From Akkermansiaceae bacterium (GTDB lineage Bacteria > Verrucomicrobiota > Verrucomicrobiia > Verrucomicrobiales > Akkermansiaceae): DNA of 64,000 nucleotides. The notes below the pieces were generated by a model. It was not told where the DNA came from, searched no databases, and saw only the letters and a program-made list of their open reading frames with translations. The position numbers and the translations under genes were made by a program. The DNA is taken from the NCBI GenBank assembly GCA_021733795.1, contig JAIPKB010000001.1, positions 22,052 through 86,051 on the forward strand, read 5' to 3'. Below, in pieces: positions 18,642 to 28,590 of this stretch. Position 1 is the stretch's first letter, and each line of letters begins with the position of its first letter.

Positions 18642-20483
18642 ATGATCAAAACATCCATCTTTCTGGGATTACTAACGGCCTTGCCAATTTGCCCCGCCGG
18701 TGAAACCGCGGTCGGACGCATCGGCGTGGCGGACTATGGCAATTGGAAGGCCACCGGGACCGCGTTTCAAAAGGGCCCTGCCTCCGGCGATTTGCTCGCC
18801 AAACTGGAGATCGAGAACTCCGCCGCCGCCGCCGTCATCAGCAGCGAAATCGACGGCGACAGCCCGGTGGGCACCCTGACCTCCCCCTCTTTCAGCCTCT
18901 CGCGTCCCTATCTTTCATTCCGCATCGCTGGTGGCGACTACGAACGCCACGCCTGCATCAACCTGGTCATCCATGACAGGATTGTGAAAAGCGCCACCGG
19001 CCGCAACAGCGACCGCCTGACGCCCGTCTCATGGGACGTGAGAGAGTTCATGGGCACGACCGCGACCATTCAGATTATTGATGAAGCCGGCGGACAGTGG
19101 GGACACGTCAACGTCGAGGGGATCGTCCAGACAGATGCGCCCGAGGTCATGCCGTTGGCGAAAGGGATACTCTATCAGGAGGCACTGCGGCCGCAGTTCC
19201 ATTTCACCGCCCGCCAGTGGACGATGGACCGGCTGAACCCGGGCATGCGGCAGGAGGGGTGGCTCAACGACCTCAACGGGCTGATCTATTACGACGGGGA
19301 ATACCACCTTTTCGCGCAGCGCTGGAACAAGTGCTGGATCCATGCCGTGAGCCGGGATCTGATCCATTGGCAGGAACTGGAGCCCGCGTTCTGGGAGGAG
19401 AAGCTCGACAGTGCCGTGCAATCCGGCACCTGTGTGATCGACTATCATAACACCTCCGGCCTCTCGCCGGACAACAAGACCCCGCCGATGGTCGCGTTCT
19501 GGTCCCGCAACGAACCCAGCCACTGCCTTTCCTACAGCCTCGACCACGGGCGCACTTGGCAGCATTACCCCAAGAACCCGGTGTTGATATTCCCGGAACG
19601 GGACCCGAAGGTGTTCTGGTATGAGCCGGGAAAACATTGGGTCATGATGATGTACGGCAGCGGCAAATACCATCTCTTCACCTCGCCAAACCTGCTGGAC
19701 TGGACCAACGTGAACCACCCGATCAACGACGCCTTCGAGTGTCCTGACTTTTTCGAACTGCCCGTGGTCGGGAATCCAGCCGTCCGGAAATGGGTGCTGA
19801 TTCATGCGGATGGCAAATACTCCCTCGGCACCTTCGACGGCACCGAGTTCAAGGAGCAAACCCCCCGCTATCCAAGCGACCTCGGCGGCAATAACTTCTA
19901 CGCGACCCAGGCTTTCAACAACACCGACAAGGCCGATGGCCGTCGGATCCAACTCGCCTGGATGCGCGGGTCCGATTTCAAAGACATGCCGTTCAGCCAG
20001 CAGGTATCGTTTCCGTGCGAACTGACGCTTCACCAAACCCCGGCCGGACTCCGGTTGTTCCGCCAGCCGATCCGCGAACTCGAAATGCTCCATCAGACGG
20101 AGAAGCAGTTGAACCACCGCGAGCTGGATGACGGTGAGGAATTGTCACTCGCGCCAGCAGGCGAGTTGTTCCGCATCCAGGCGGAAGTGAGCATCCCGGA
20201 AGGAGCACGGCTGAGCTTCAACCTGCGTGGCTATCCGGTGGTCCTCACGTCCAACACCGCCGAATCGGGCACCGGAGCCCACACCGTTCAGGAGGCGGTC
20301 AGAACGGTGGAAATCCTGATCGACCGCGCCTCGGTGGAAGTCTTCGTCAACCACGGCGAATTATCGATCACCCGCAATTTCCGGGCGCGTCAGGATGGGT
20401 TGTCGGTGACCGCAGAGGGTAGCGGGGTCCTTATCCGGTCCATGGCCATTCATCCACTCATGTCGATCTGGCCGACCCATTGA
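18642..20483 (+). CDS. Exported GH32-family protein with variant WLNDLNG catalytic motif
   Basis: EGWLNDLNGLIYYDGEYHLFAQRWNKCWIHAVSRDLIHWQELEP; ERDPKVFWYE; FECPDFFELP; N-terminal domain homologous to that of the 8365 GH32 (ADYGNWKATGTAF / ADYGAWKTTGEAF). Confidence 0.88.
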   Translation: MIKTSIFLGLLTALPICPAGETAVGRIGVADYGNWKATGTAFQKGPASGDLLAKLEIENSAAAAVISSEIDGDSPVGTLTSPSFSLSRPYLSFRIAGGDYERHACINLVIHDRIVKSATGRNSDRLTPVSWDVREFMGTTATIQIIDEAGGQWGHVNVEGIVQTDAPEVMPLAKGILYQEALRPQFHFTARQWTMDRLNPGMRQEGWLNDLNGLIYYDGEYHLFAQRWNKCWIHAVSRDLIHWQELEPAFWEEKLDSAVQSGTCVIDYHNTSGLSPDNKTPPMVAFWSRNEPSHCLSYSLDHGRTWQHYPKNPVLIFPERDPKVFWYEPGKHWVMMMYGSGKYHLFTSPNLLDWTNVNHPINDAFECPDFFELPVVGNPAVRKWVLIHADGKYSLGTFDGTEFKEQTPRYPSDLGGNNFYATQAFNNTDKADGRRIQLAWMRGSDFKDMPFSQQVSFPCELTLHQTPAGLRLFRQPIRELEMLHQTEKQLNHRELDDGEELSLAPAGELFRIQAEVSIPEGARLSFNLRGYPVVLTSNTAESGTGAHTVQEAVRTVEILIDRASVEVFVNHGELSITRNFRARQDGLSVTAEGSGVLIRSMAIHPLMSIWPTH

Positions 20484-20606
20484 AACCGGGACGACGGAGC
20501 TCGCAATTTCCGCGTTGAGGAAATGAATGCTTTCCGGATTCATCCCAAAACACCGTAAAATCCGTCGTAATCTTCGCGCCCATCCCCCCGTTCCTATCAC
20601 CCTGCC

Positions 20607-21320
20607 ATGAAAATCTGCTTCCTGATCCCGCTTCTCGTTCTCGCCAATCTCACCGCCACTGCCCAAGGAATCGTCAATCTCGAGAAATACCGCGCCGATT
20701 CCACCAACCGCTGGGAAAAGGACATCGCGAAGCTCGAAGCCCTCGACCAGTCCGAATCCCACCCCGGCAACGCCATCCTCTTCGTCGGCAGCTCCAGCAT
20801 CCGCCGCTGGGACACGATCGTCGACGACATGGCACCCTACCACCCGATCCAGCGCGGCTTCGGCGGCTGCACATGGTCCGACGTCGCGATCTTCGCCGAC
20901 CGGCTCATCACCCCCCACCCGTTCCGCGCCATTGTCTTCTTCGTCGCCAACGACATCACCGGAGGGAGCGATGACAAGACGCCCGACGAAGTCGCCGCCC
21001 TTTTCGCCTACGTCTGGCAGCGCGTCCGCGCCCATAATCCCGACGCCCCCGTCTTCTTCATCCCCGTCACCCCCACCCCCTCCCGCTGGTCCGTCTGGCC
21101 CACCGCCAAGAAGGCCAACTCCGCGATCCGGCAATTCTGTGCCGACAACGACAGCACCTGGTTCATCGGCACCGAAAGCATCTACCTCGATCCGCACGGC
21201 CAACCACGCCCCGGCCTCTTCGTCGACGACATGCTCCACCTCAACCCCGACGGCTACAGCCGCTGGGCCGCCGCCATCAAGTCCCACCTCGACACCATCC
21301 TCAACGGCGCAGGGAGGTAA
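20607..21320 (+). CDS. SGNH/GDSL-family hydrolase
   Basis: ILFVGSSSIRRWDTI, RGFGGCTWSDV, and C-terminal DDMLHLNPDGYSRWAAAI (D..H block). Confidence 0.85.
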   Translation: MKICFLIPLLVLANLTATAQGIVNLEKYRADSTNRWEKDIAKLEALDQSESHPGNAILFVGSSSIRRWDTIVDDMAPYHPIQRGFGGCTWSDVAIFADRLITPHPFRAIVFFVANDITGGSDDKTPDEVAALFAYVWQRVRAHNPDAPVFFIPVTPTPSRWSVWPTAKKANSAIRQFCADNDSTWFIGTESIYLDPHGQPRPGLFVDDMLHLNPDGYSRWAAAIKSHLDTILNGAGR

Positions 21321-21466
21321 TCCCACGGTGCGCGGAACGCCAGTCCCGCGCCGTTGTCAGCGGTCCAGGGTTTGCTCGCCGGAACCGGAGTGGGATCCAA
21401 GTTGGCGGCCTCAGGCTTCCGGTGGCCGATCATTGGGTTGATGCGCCCGGCAGCCCGGGTGGGTTT

Positions 21467-22225
21467 TTACCGGACCTTGCCGGTGGCCGCCCACTCGGTC
21501 CCGCGCTGGATGAGTTTCGTGACGTTGGGGGTCCGGATTGCGTTGCCGTCGTGGCCGAAGGTTTCGTGAAACACCCGGCCTTGCCCGTATTCCAGGGTGA
21601 AGGCGAGCGGTTCGGTTGCATTGCTCCAGTCCGAGGCCGCGGTCACCAGTACGTGGATCGATGCGTCGCCCTGCAACTTGGCATAAAGTTCGTCGTCGGT
21701 CTGGAAGTCTTCCAGCCCTTGGGTGATCGGGTGGTTCCGGTCGGCGATTTGGGCTTTGAAGACGCTGCGCGGGCCGTGGCCGGACTGGCCCATGACCCAG
21801 TAGCGGCCGCAAAGTTTCTGGAATTCACCCCACTCCTTGAACGACGCACTCGATAGATGGGAGATGCAGAGGCCCTTGCCGCCCTTCACATAGGCCAACA
21901 GGTTCTGTTTGGCCGCCTCAGAGAGCGTAGCGAGCTTGGCGTTGTAGAAGTGAAGGAACACCGCATCGTAGGCCTTGAGCGAACTGGCGGATTCGAAAAT
22001 GCCCGGATCCTCGCTAACGTTCACCTCAAACCGGTTCGTTGCCAGCAAGGCCTCGCGGATCGCCTGGGAGACCTCGTGCCACGGGTGGGCGGCGACGTCG
22101 TCGCCGGTGACGATCAGCACCTTGAGCTTGGGCGAGGCATCGGCCGCAGGGCACGGTGCGATGGAAATGAGGGAGCAGCCAATCAGGGCGGCGAATGACG
22201 CGCGCAGGGTGTTTCGACGGTTCAT
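21467..22225 (-). CDS. ThuA domain-containing exported protein
   Basis: KVLIVTGDDVAAHPWHEVSQAIREAL...YDAVFLHFYNAKLATLSEAAKQNLLAYVKGGKGLCISHLSSASF...HPITQGLEDFQTDDELYAKL; signal-like MNRRNTLRASFAALIGCSLISIAPCPA; ATG at 22225. Confidence 0.85.
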   Translation of the reverse strand: MNRRNTLRASFAALIGCSLISIAPCPAADASPKLKVLIVTGDDVAAHPWHEVSQAIREALLATNRFEVNVSEDPGIFESASSLKAYDAVFLHFYNAKLATLSEAAKQNLLAYVKGGKGLCISHLSSASFKEWGEFQKLCGRYWVMGQSGHGPRSVFKAQIADRNHPITQGLEDFQTDDELYAKLQGDASIHVLVTAASDWSNATEPLAFTLEYGQGRVFHETFGHDGNAIRTPNVTKLIQRGTEWAATGKVR

Positions 22226-22245
22226 GGGATGGGATGGGATGGGAT
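22226..22245. repeat. (GGGAT)4 / (ATCCC)4 tandem repeat directly upstream of the ThuA start codon
   Basis: CATGGGATGGGATGGGATGGGATGG; on the minus strand four ATCCC units abut the ATG. Confidence 0.85.
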
Positions 22246-22609
22246 GGTTGGGGGTTGGGATGGTTGGAGGTGGCTGTGCGGTGGGTTGACTAGGTGCTTG
22301 GACGAAACTGCGCCAGCTGCCGGGAAAACCGCACGATGACACAGCCGGCAAGACTACGTCTCGAACCAGCGTTGATCTTTCATCATTGATGCCAGGGGCA
22401 TCAACGTGCCGCGCGCAGCCGGGGCGAGATTTCCGCGGCACTCGAGCGGAATAGCCAGCAGCGGCTTGGGGGTCTTACTCCTGGCTTTATGCTCGCTCGG
22501 GAGTTCGGTGCGGGCCATCCGGTGATTTCCGAGATTGGCGGTGATGATCGGATAGTTGCTACCAAACAACAGGTAACTCGACGGTTCTCGCGCGGGGGCG
22601 TCGTCGCCA

Positions 22610-23674
22610 GTGGTGAGGATCATGCTCTGCGCCACTGACCACCCGCCGGATGATTCGGTCCCGGATTCCTGGAAGGCCTTCTTCGGCATCTCCGCGCAAA
22701 CCGGCGACGACGATCTGGATGAGGGAACGGGCGATGGACTCTACAACGCGGAAGAGTTCGCCTACCAAACGAATCCGACCCTCATCGACACCCTTCGCAA
22801 CAACGGCAGCTTCGAGCTCCTTGGCGGCGCTGCGTCAGCCGCTGGTGCCACTCATTGGGATACTGATCCGGATGGAGACGTTGACAACTGGGCGGTTTGG
22901 AATGCCGCCGTTGGTGGTCCTTCGACCGCGGATAACGACAGTGGAACTTACGAGGGCGCCTTGGCCACCGCGGGCACTCGACTCGCCTTCCTCCAAGGGA
23001 ACAACGCCGCCTACAACATGACCACTCACGTGGTGGCCGCAGGGGACGTCTTCACCTTCACCTGGGACCATTTGAACCGCAACAGCTCCCACACCGTCAG
23101 CCTGGTATATGACGACGGTGGCATGATCACCACGATCGCCGCATCGGCAGTCACCAGCACGGCGGTCGGAAACGGCAAGGGGGCCACCTACACGGTTCTT
23201 GCGGGCGACCCGGCGATTGGCAAGACCATCGGACTGGGGATCGCGAACAACAACTCGAACTACCCGGAAGTGGACAACTTCGTCCTGAGCGTGGTTCCGG
23301 GCACCGGTGGAAATGACACTGACAGCGACAACATGGACGACACCTGGGAAACCACCTACGGCCTGAACGTGGGAGTCGATGACTCCGCCGGTGACCTCGA
23401 CGGCGACGGCACCAGCAACCTGACGGAGTTCCGGCTGGGCCTGATCCCGAACAATGGCAGCTCCAGCTTCGCCGCCACCCGCAGCGCCGCAGGACTCCTG
23501 AGCTGGCCGAGTGTGGAAGGCGTGACATTCACGATCGAACGCAGCCCCACCCTCGCCACGGGAGATTGGACCGTGCTGGAAGCCGCCTACCCTGGCACGG
23601 CTGGCAGCGCCAGCTACACCGATCCCGAGCCCCCCGCCGGCAAGGCATTCTACCGGATCGGATTGAACCCGTAA
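22610..23674 (+). pseudogene. 5'-truncated exported protein with EF-hand/TSP3-like and PEP-CTERM-like beta domain
   Basis: Starts without a signal peptide in mid-protein sequence (PDSWKAFFGISAQTGDDDLDEGTGDGLYNAEEFAYQTNP); DTDSDNMDDTWETTYGLN and C-terminal ...GKAFYRIGLNP are typical of large exported proteins. Confidence 0.55.
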
Positions 23675-23722
23675 TCGGCGCGGCCCAGTCCCACCTATTG
23701 GGAAACGGAGGAAAGACCGGAG

Positions 23723-23902
23723 GCTTGTCTGAAAATCCCTCCGGGCAGGGACCGTCTTCGCCGCTCGCAGTCTTTGGCAGGGACGCGTTTCCGACGCGTC
23801 CGCGCGAATGAACTGAGAATGGAAAAGCCGGATCGGCCGTCCATTCGTCACCCATTCTCCCGGACCGTTCGGAAAACGGTCCCTGCCCTTTTCAGACAGG
23901 CT
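23723..23902. repeat. REPIN-like pair of inverted palindromic repeats in intergenic DNA
   Basis: Outer arms GCTTGTCTGAAAA...GGCAGGGACCGT (23723-23755) and ACGGTCCCTGCCcTTTTCAGACAGGC (23876-23902); inner palindromes GGCAGGGACGCGTTTCCGACGCGTCC and GGACCGTTCGGAAAACGGTCCCTGCC. Confidence 0.7.
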
Positions 23903-23984
23903 TTGAGCCTCTGGTTCGATCCGTGAATTTGGCCTCGAAGTCGGTCGGATTTCCGCTTTACTCGAGTTCGCCGCCAGCACCACC

Positions 23985-26979
23985 ATGCCAATCTCCATCC
24001 GCCATCGCAGCCCGGCGCTCCTCGTGAGTGCGGTGGCGATCCTGTTGTGGACAGTCATGTCCACACCGCTCCAGGCCGATGAGTCACAGGGGTATCTCAA
24101 CCGCTTCTGGCAAACCAGCGATGGCATGCCGAGCAACTCGGTCAACGACATCGGCAAGGACCGGGATGGCTTTCTCTGGATTGCCACCGGCGCGGGGGTG
24201 GCGCGCTTCGACGGGCTGCGATTCGAGGTCTTCTACACCCGCGACGGCCTGCCGGACACGCAGCTCCGGTGTCTCCACGTGGACCGCAGAAACCGCGTCT
24301 GGGTCGGCACGCGGCGCGGCGTCGCCTACCGCGAAAACGGAGCCTGGGTGATCCCCTCCGGGTTTCCGAACGAACCGGTGTTTTCCCTCGGGGAAGGGAC
24401 CGACGGCTCGATCTGGGTGGGCACCTTCATCGGGTGCTGGAAGTGGGACGACGGCGGGTTCACCAAGATCAACCTGGGCGACATCACCCCGGACGTGCGC
24501 TCGTTTCTCGGCGAGGGTGGGAGTGGCATGTGGATTCTGACGCGGGACAACCTCTGCCTTTGGCATCCGGAAACGCCCGGCACGGTGGAGCCGGTCCCCG
24601 GGCCTTGGGAAAACAAGGACCTGCGTGACCTCGCACGCGATCATGCCGGACGCGTCATCGTGTGCGGGACCGGAGTCCTGCTGCGCCGCGAGGGTGATCA
24701 TTGGGAAGACCTCAACCCCATGATCCCAAACGGCGACCAAAACGCGAACCTCGCCTGCGCAGTCGCTGCCGATGACACGATCTGGCTGGCAACCCGGAAC
24801 CACGGACTGACTTTCCTCCATGACGCGGCAACCGGCGTCATCGATTCCACCGGGGACCTCTCGCTCAATGACGTCCGCAGCGTCATGACCGACGCCAACG
24901 GGATGATCATGGCAGGCACCAATGGCGGCGGCATCAACATCCTCCGCCGCCGCCCGTTCGACACCTACTCAACGAACGAAGGGCTCGGCGGCACCGTGAC
25001 CTCAGCGCTCGCCATCGACCGCCAGGGCGAAATCCTTGCTGGCACCGACGGCGGCGGCATCTTCCGCAAGGAGAATGGCAGGTTCCGGCCCTGCTATCGG
25101 AACTCGGGACTCCCCGGAGACGGGCTGATTTGGTCCCTGTGCGTCGGCGTGGACGACAGCATCTGGGTGGGTACCTATCAGGACGGACTGTTCCGCATCC
25201 GGGGCGACCAGGTGGAGAAGATCACCCCAGCCACCGGATTTTCGGGTAACCCGATTCCCGCGCTTGGTGGGACGCGTGACGGAGGGGTGCTGGTCGGAAC
25301 CAGTTCCGAGGGCGTGCGGAAGTGGAAGGGCGGCCAACTTGATCCCGACTTGAGTGGGCCTCCCGGGGAAGGGTTCGTGGTTTATGACGTGCTGGAGGAT
25401 CATCTCGGCCGGATCTGGGTCGCCACCGGCGAGCAGGGCCTCTGGGTGTTTGAAAATGGCGGGTGGCGGGAAACGACGCGGTCGGTTGGAATGCCCGAAC
25501 TCCTTCCCGCAGTCATCCACGAAGGCGGCGATGGAGACCTGTGGGTCGGCTCGCTCGGCCAGGGATTGGCCCGCTACCATGAGAACCAGTGGACCGCATG
25601 GGATGTCCGGGACGGCATGGTCAGCGATACCATTTGCCAGATTCTGGAGGATGATTCCGGCAACCTCTGGCTCGGATCCGACCGGGGGCTGCAGCGGGTT
25701 TCCATCGCGGTTCTAGGCGCATATCACCGGGACGAAAGCGGGTTGCCCATGGAAAGCATGCTTTTCGGACGGACGGACGGACGGATTGCCCACCCCGCAG
25801 TTCAGCGCGGAACACGGCAACCTGGCGGTCCGCGGCGACGATGGTTGCCTCTGGTTTTCGCTGGCCTCGGGTGCGATCCGGGTGGATCCAACAAGGTTTC
25901 CCAAATCCACCCACCTGCCATTCGTCCGAATTGAAAGCGCCACCGCAGACGACGGCCCCATCTGGAACTTCGAAGGGCCGGAAACACGCAACGAGATTGT
26001 CCTGCCCCCAGGTGGCGGCACGCTGCGAATCCGCTACACGTCGCCCCAATTCATCGCGCCCGAGCGGGGCCGGTTCCGCTACCGGATGACCGGAGTCGAA
26101 AGGGAATGGCAGGAGGTCGAAGGCGCCCGGGTCGCCAGCTACGCCTCCCTGCGTCCGGGAACCTATCAGTTCGAGGTCTTCGGAGCCACCTCCGACGGAA
26201 CCTGGAATCCGACGCCCGCCCGGATCCGCGTGGTGGTGGAGCCATTCATCTGGCAGACGTTGACCTTCCAATTGAGTGCCACCCTGATCATGCTGGCGGC
26301 CTTGGGCTGGGTGATTCGCACCGGATCCCTCCGCCGGATCCGTCGCCGGATGGAACTCGTCATGCAGGAACACCGGATCGAAAAAGAACGCACCCGCATC
26401 GCCCGCGATCTCCACGACGACCTCGGCGCAAGTCTCACGGAAATCAATTTCCTCGGCACCCTCACCGCCGGCGCGGTTTCCGACAACGCGGTCCGCCAGC
26501 GGATCGAGGGCATGGTGGACCGCGCCCAGCGCATGACCAAATCGCTCGATGAGATCGTCTGGACCGTCAACCCGGCAAATGACTCGCTCTCGTCCACCGC
26601 AAATTACCTCAGCTCCAGGACCCAGGAAAGTCTCGTCGCCGCCGGCATCCGGTGTCGCATGGAGGTGGACGACCCACTCCCGCATACTCCGGTGGATTCG
26701 GACCTCCGCCACCATCTGCTGATGGCGGTCAATGAGGCGGTCAACAATGTGATGAAGCATTCCAAAGCCACCGAATGCACCCTTTCGATCCGATTCAATG
26801 ACCGGATCCTGCTCGTCTCCATCGCGGACAACGGGACCGGCTTCGCCCCCGTCACCTCGCCTGACAGCCGCAACGGCCTTGTGAATCTGCAAAGCCGCAT
26901 GAAAGCTTCGGGCGGCAGCGTCGATATCTCCAGCACCCCACACGGCACCACGGTCACCCTGCGCACGCCATTGCCATGA
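23985..26979 (+). pseudogene. Two-component propeller sensor histidine kinase (HisKA_3/HATPase), currently split by a +4 nt frameshift
   Basis: ORF 23985..25934 (signal peptide, WxxTxDGLPxNxV-type propeller repeats) continues in ORF 25786..26979 (IEKERTRIARDLHDDLGASLTEINFLGTLTAG...NNVMKHSKATECTLSIRF...DNGTGFAP). Deleting one GGAC unit joins FGRTDG-LPTPQFSAEHGNL in frame. Confidence 0.88.
25767..25782 (+). repeat. (GGAC)4 tetranucleotide repeat inside the histidine kinase gene
   Basis: cttttc-GGAC-GGAC-GGAC-GGAC-GGATTGCCC; it marks the frame break exactly. Confidence 0.92.
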
Positions 26980-27058
26980 AACCGCCCGGAACCGCTATTC
27001 TACCCAAACGGGGGGCTGGTAAGCACCCTCACCCTCTGCCATTGTCAAACCAATCGTC

Positions 27059-27700
27059 ATGCCGTCATCAATAGTCATCGTGGAGGACAACAACGTGGTC
27101 CGCGAATGTTTGGAGGAAATCGTAAATGCCATTCCCGGATGCGATTGTCTGGCGGCATTCGCCTGTGCGGAAGATGCGATCCGGTTGGCACCACGACTCA
27201 CGCCCGATCTGGTGATGATGGATATCCAGCTCCCCAACCTCTCGGGGATCGAATGCGCCGCCAAACTCAAGGAGATGCTCCCGGAGGTGCTGATCCTGAT
27301 GCTCACTGTTTACGAGGACGAGGAGCGCATCTTTGAGGCGTTTAAAGCTGGTGCCAGCGGCTACATCCTCAAGCGGGCAAGCCCCCGCGAGGTGATCCAG
27401 GCGATCAAGGACATGCTTGAAGGAGGCGTTCCGATGACCCCCACCATTGCCCGGAAAGTGGTGGCGTCCTTCCGCCAGGCTCCTGCCGCAAGCGAGCAGG
27501 GCCCCTCCCTCACCCGCCGGGAAACCGAGGTCCTGCAAAGCCTTTCCAAGGGCTTGAGCAACAAGGAAATCGCCGACCTGCTGAGCGTCACCCTCGAAAC
27601 GGTGCGCTGGCACCTCAAACAAATCTACGAAAAACTGCATGTCCACGGGCGCACCCAGGCCGCCCTCAAGTTCATGAACATGCAGAACTCCAAACGCTGA
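27059..27700 (+). CDS. NarL/FixJ-family response regulator
   Basis: IVIVEDNNVVRECLEEIV...DLVMMDIQLPNLSGIEC; LTRRETEVLQSLSKGLSNKEIADLLSVTLETVRWHLKQIYEKLHVHGRTQAALK. Confidence 0.95.
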   Translation: MPSSIVIVEDNNVVRECLEEIVNAIPGCDCLAAFACAEDAIRLAPRLTPDLVMMDIQLPNLSGIECAAKLKEMLPEVLILMLTVYEDEERIFEAFKAGASGYILKRASPREVIQAIKDMLEGGVPMTPTIARKVVASFRQAPAASEQGPSLTRRETEVLQSLSKGLSNKEIADLLSVTLETVRWHLKQIYEKLHVHGRTQAALKFMNMQNSKR

Positions 27701-27720
27701 GACAGCCTCCCCCGATCCTG

Positions 27721-28590
27721 ATGAACCCCACCTTTTCCCTAACTTGCTGGCTGGCTGCCATGACCGCGGCTTCGTGTTTCGCCCAAGCCCCACCCCACGC
27801 GGTCCCCGCCAAGGATGATCGACAACCACCACGCGATCCTTCGTGGAAGCTGGTCTGGGCTGAGGAATTCAGCAAGGACGGGACTCCGGATGGAGCTCGT
27901 TGGGATTTCGAACAGGGCTTCCAACGCAACTCCGAACTCCAGTGGTATCGCCCCGAAAACGCCGTGTGCAGGAACGGGGTGCTGGTGATTGAAGCCCGCA
28001 GGGAAAAGCTCCCCAACCCGGGATTCCGGCAGGATTCCAGAGACTGGAAGCGCTCCCGCAAGTTCGCGGAATACACCTCCGCCTCGCTCATCACCAAACC
28101 CGCACTTGCCTGGACCTACGGACGCTTCGAAATCCGGGCCCGCTTTCCAGCCGAGCCCGGCCTGTGGCCAGCCATCTGGACCACCGGCCACGGGCGCTGG
28201 CCCGAGGGTGGGGAGATCGACATCATGGAGTTCTACCGCGGCCAGATTCTCGCCAATTTTGTCCAGGCTAACAAATCCGGTCGCGACGAGTGGAACTCGT
28301 CCCATCACGACATCGAGAAATTCGGCAAGGACGACTGGGCCGGGAAGTTCCACCTGTGGGTGATGGAATGGGATCAGGATAAGATCACGATCCATCTCGA
28401 CGGCCAACTGCTCAACACCCATGACCTCACCCGTTCCTTCAATGGCAACAACCCGCAGGTGAATCCCTTCCGCGCCCCCCACCGCCTCCGCCTCAACCTG
28501 GCGATCGGCGCGAATGGCGGAGATCCCTCGCACACCGTCTTTCCCAAACGCTACGAAATCGATTACGTCCGGATCTACCAAAAACCATGA
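27721..28590 (+). CDS. Exported GH16 family endoglucanase-like (laminarinase/lichenase-type)
   Basis: LVWAEEFSKDGTPDGARWDFE...YGRFEIRARFPAEPGLWPAIWTTG...WPEGGEIDIMEFYRGQ...YEIDYVRIYQKP; catalytic EIDIME. Confidence 0.92.
   Translation: MNPTFSLTCWLAAMTAASCFAQAPPHAVPAKDDRQPPRDPSWKLVWAEEFSKDGTPDGARWDFEQGFQRNSELQWYRPENAVCRNGVLVIEARREKLPNPGFRQDSRDWKRSRKFAEYTSASLITKPALAWTYGRFEIRARFPAEPGLWPAIWTTGHGRWPEGGEIDIMEFYRGQILANFVQANKSGRDEWNSSHHDIEKFGKDDWAGKFHLWVMEWDQDKITIHLDGQLLNTHDLTRSFNGNNPQVNPFRAPHRLRLNLAIGANGGDPSHTVFPKRYEIDYVRIYQKP

Noticed and set aside
22354-22689. 111-aa minus-strand ORF between ThuA and the truncated exported protein
   Set aside because: Possibly a gene fragment (…EPSSYLLFGSNYPIITANLGNHRMARTELP…) but I could not assign a family; not reported as a feature.
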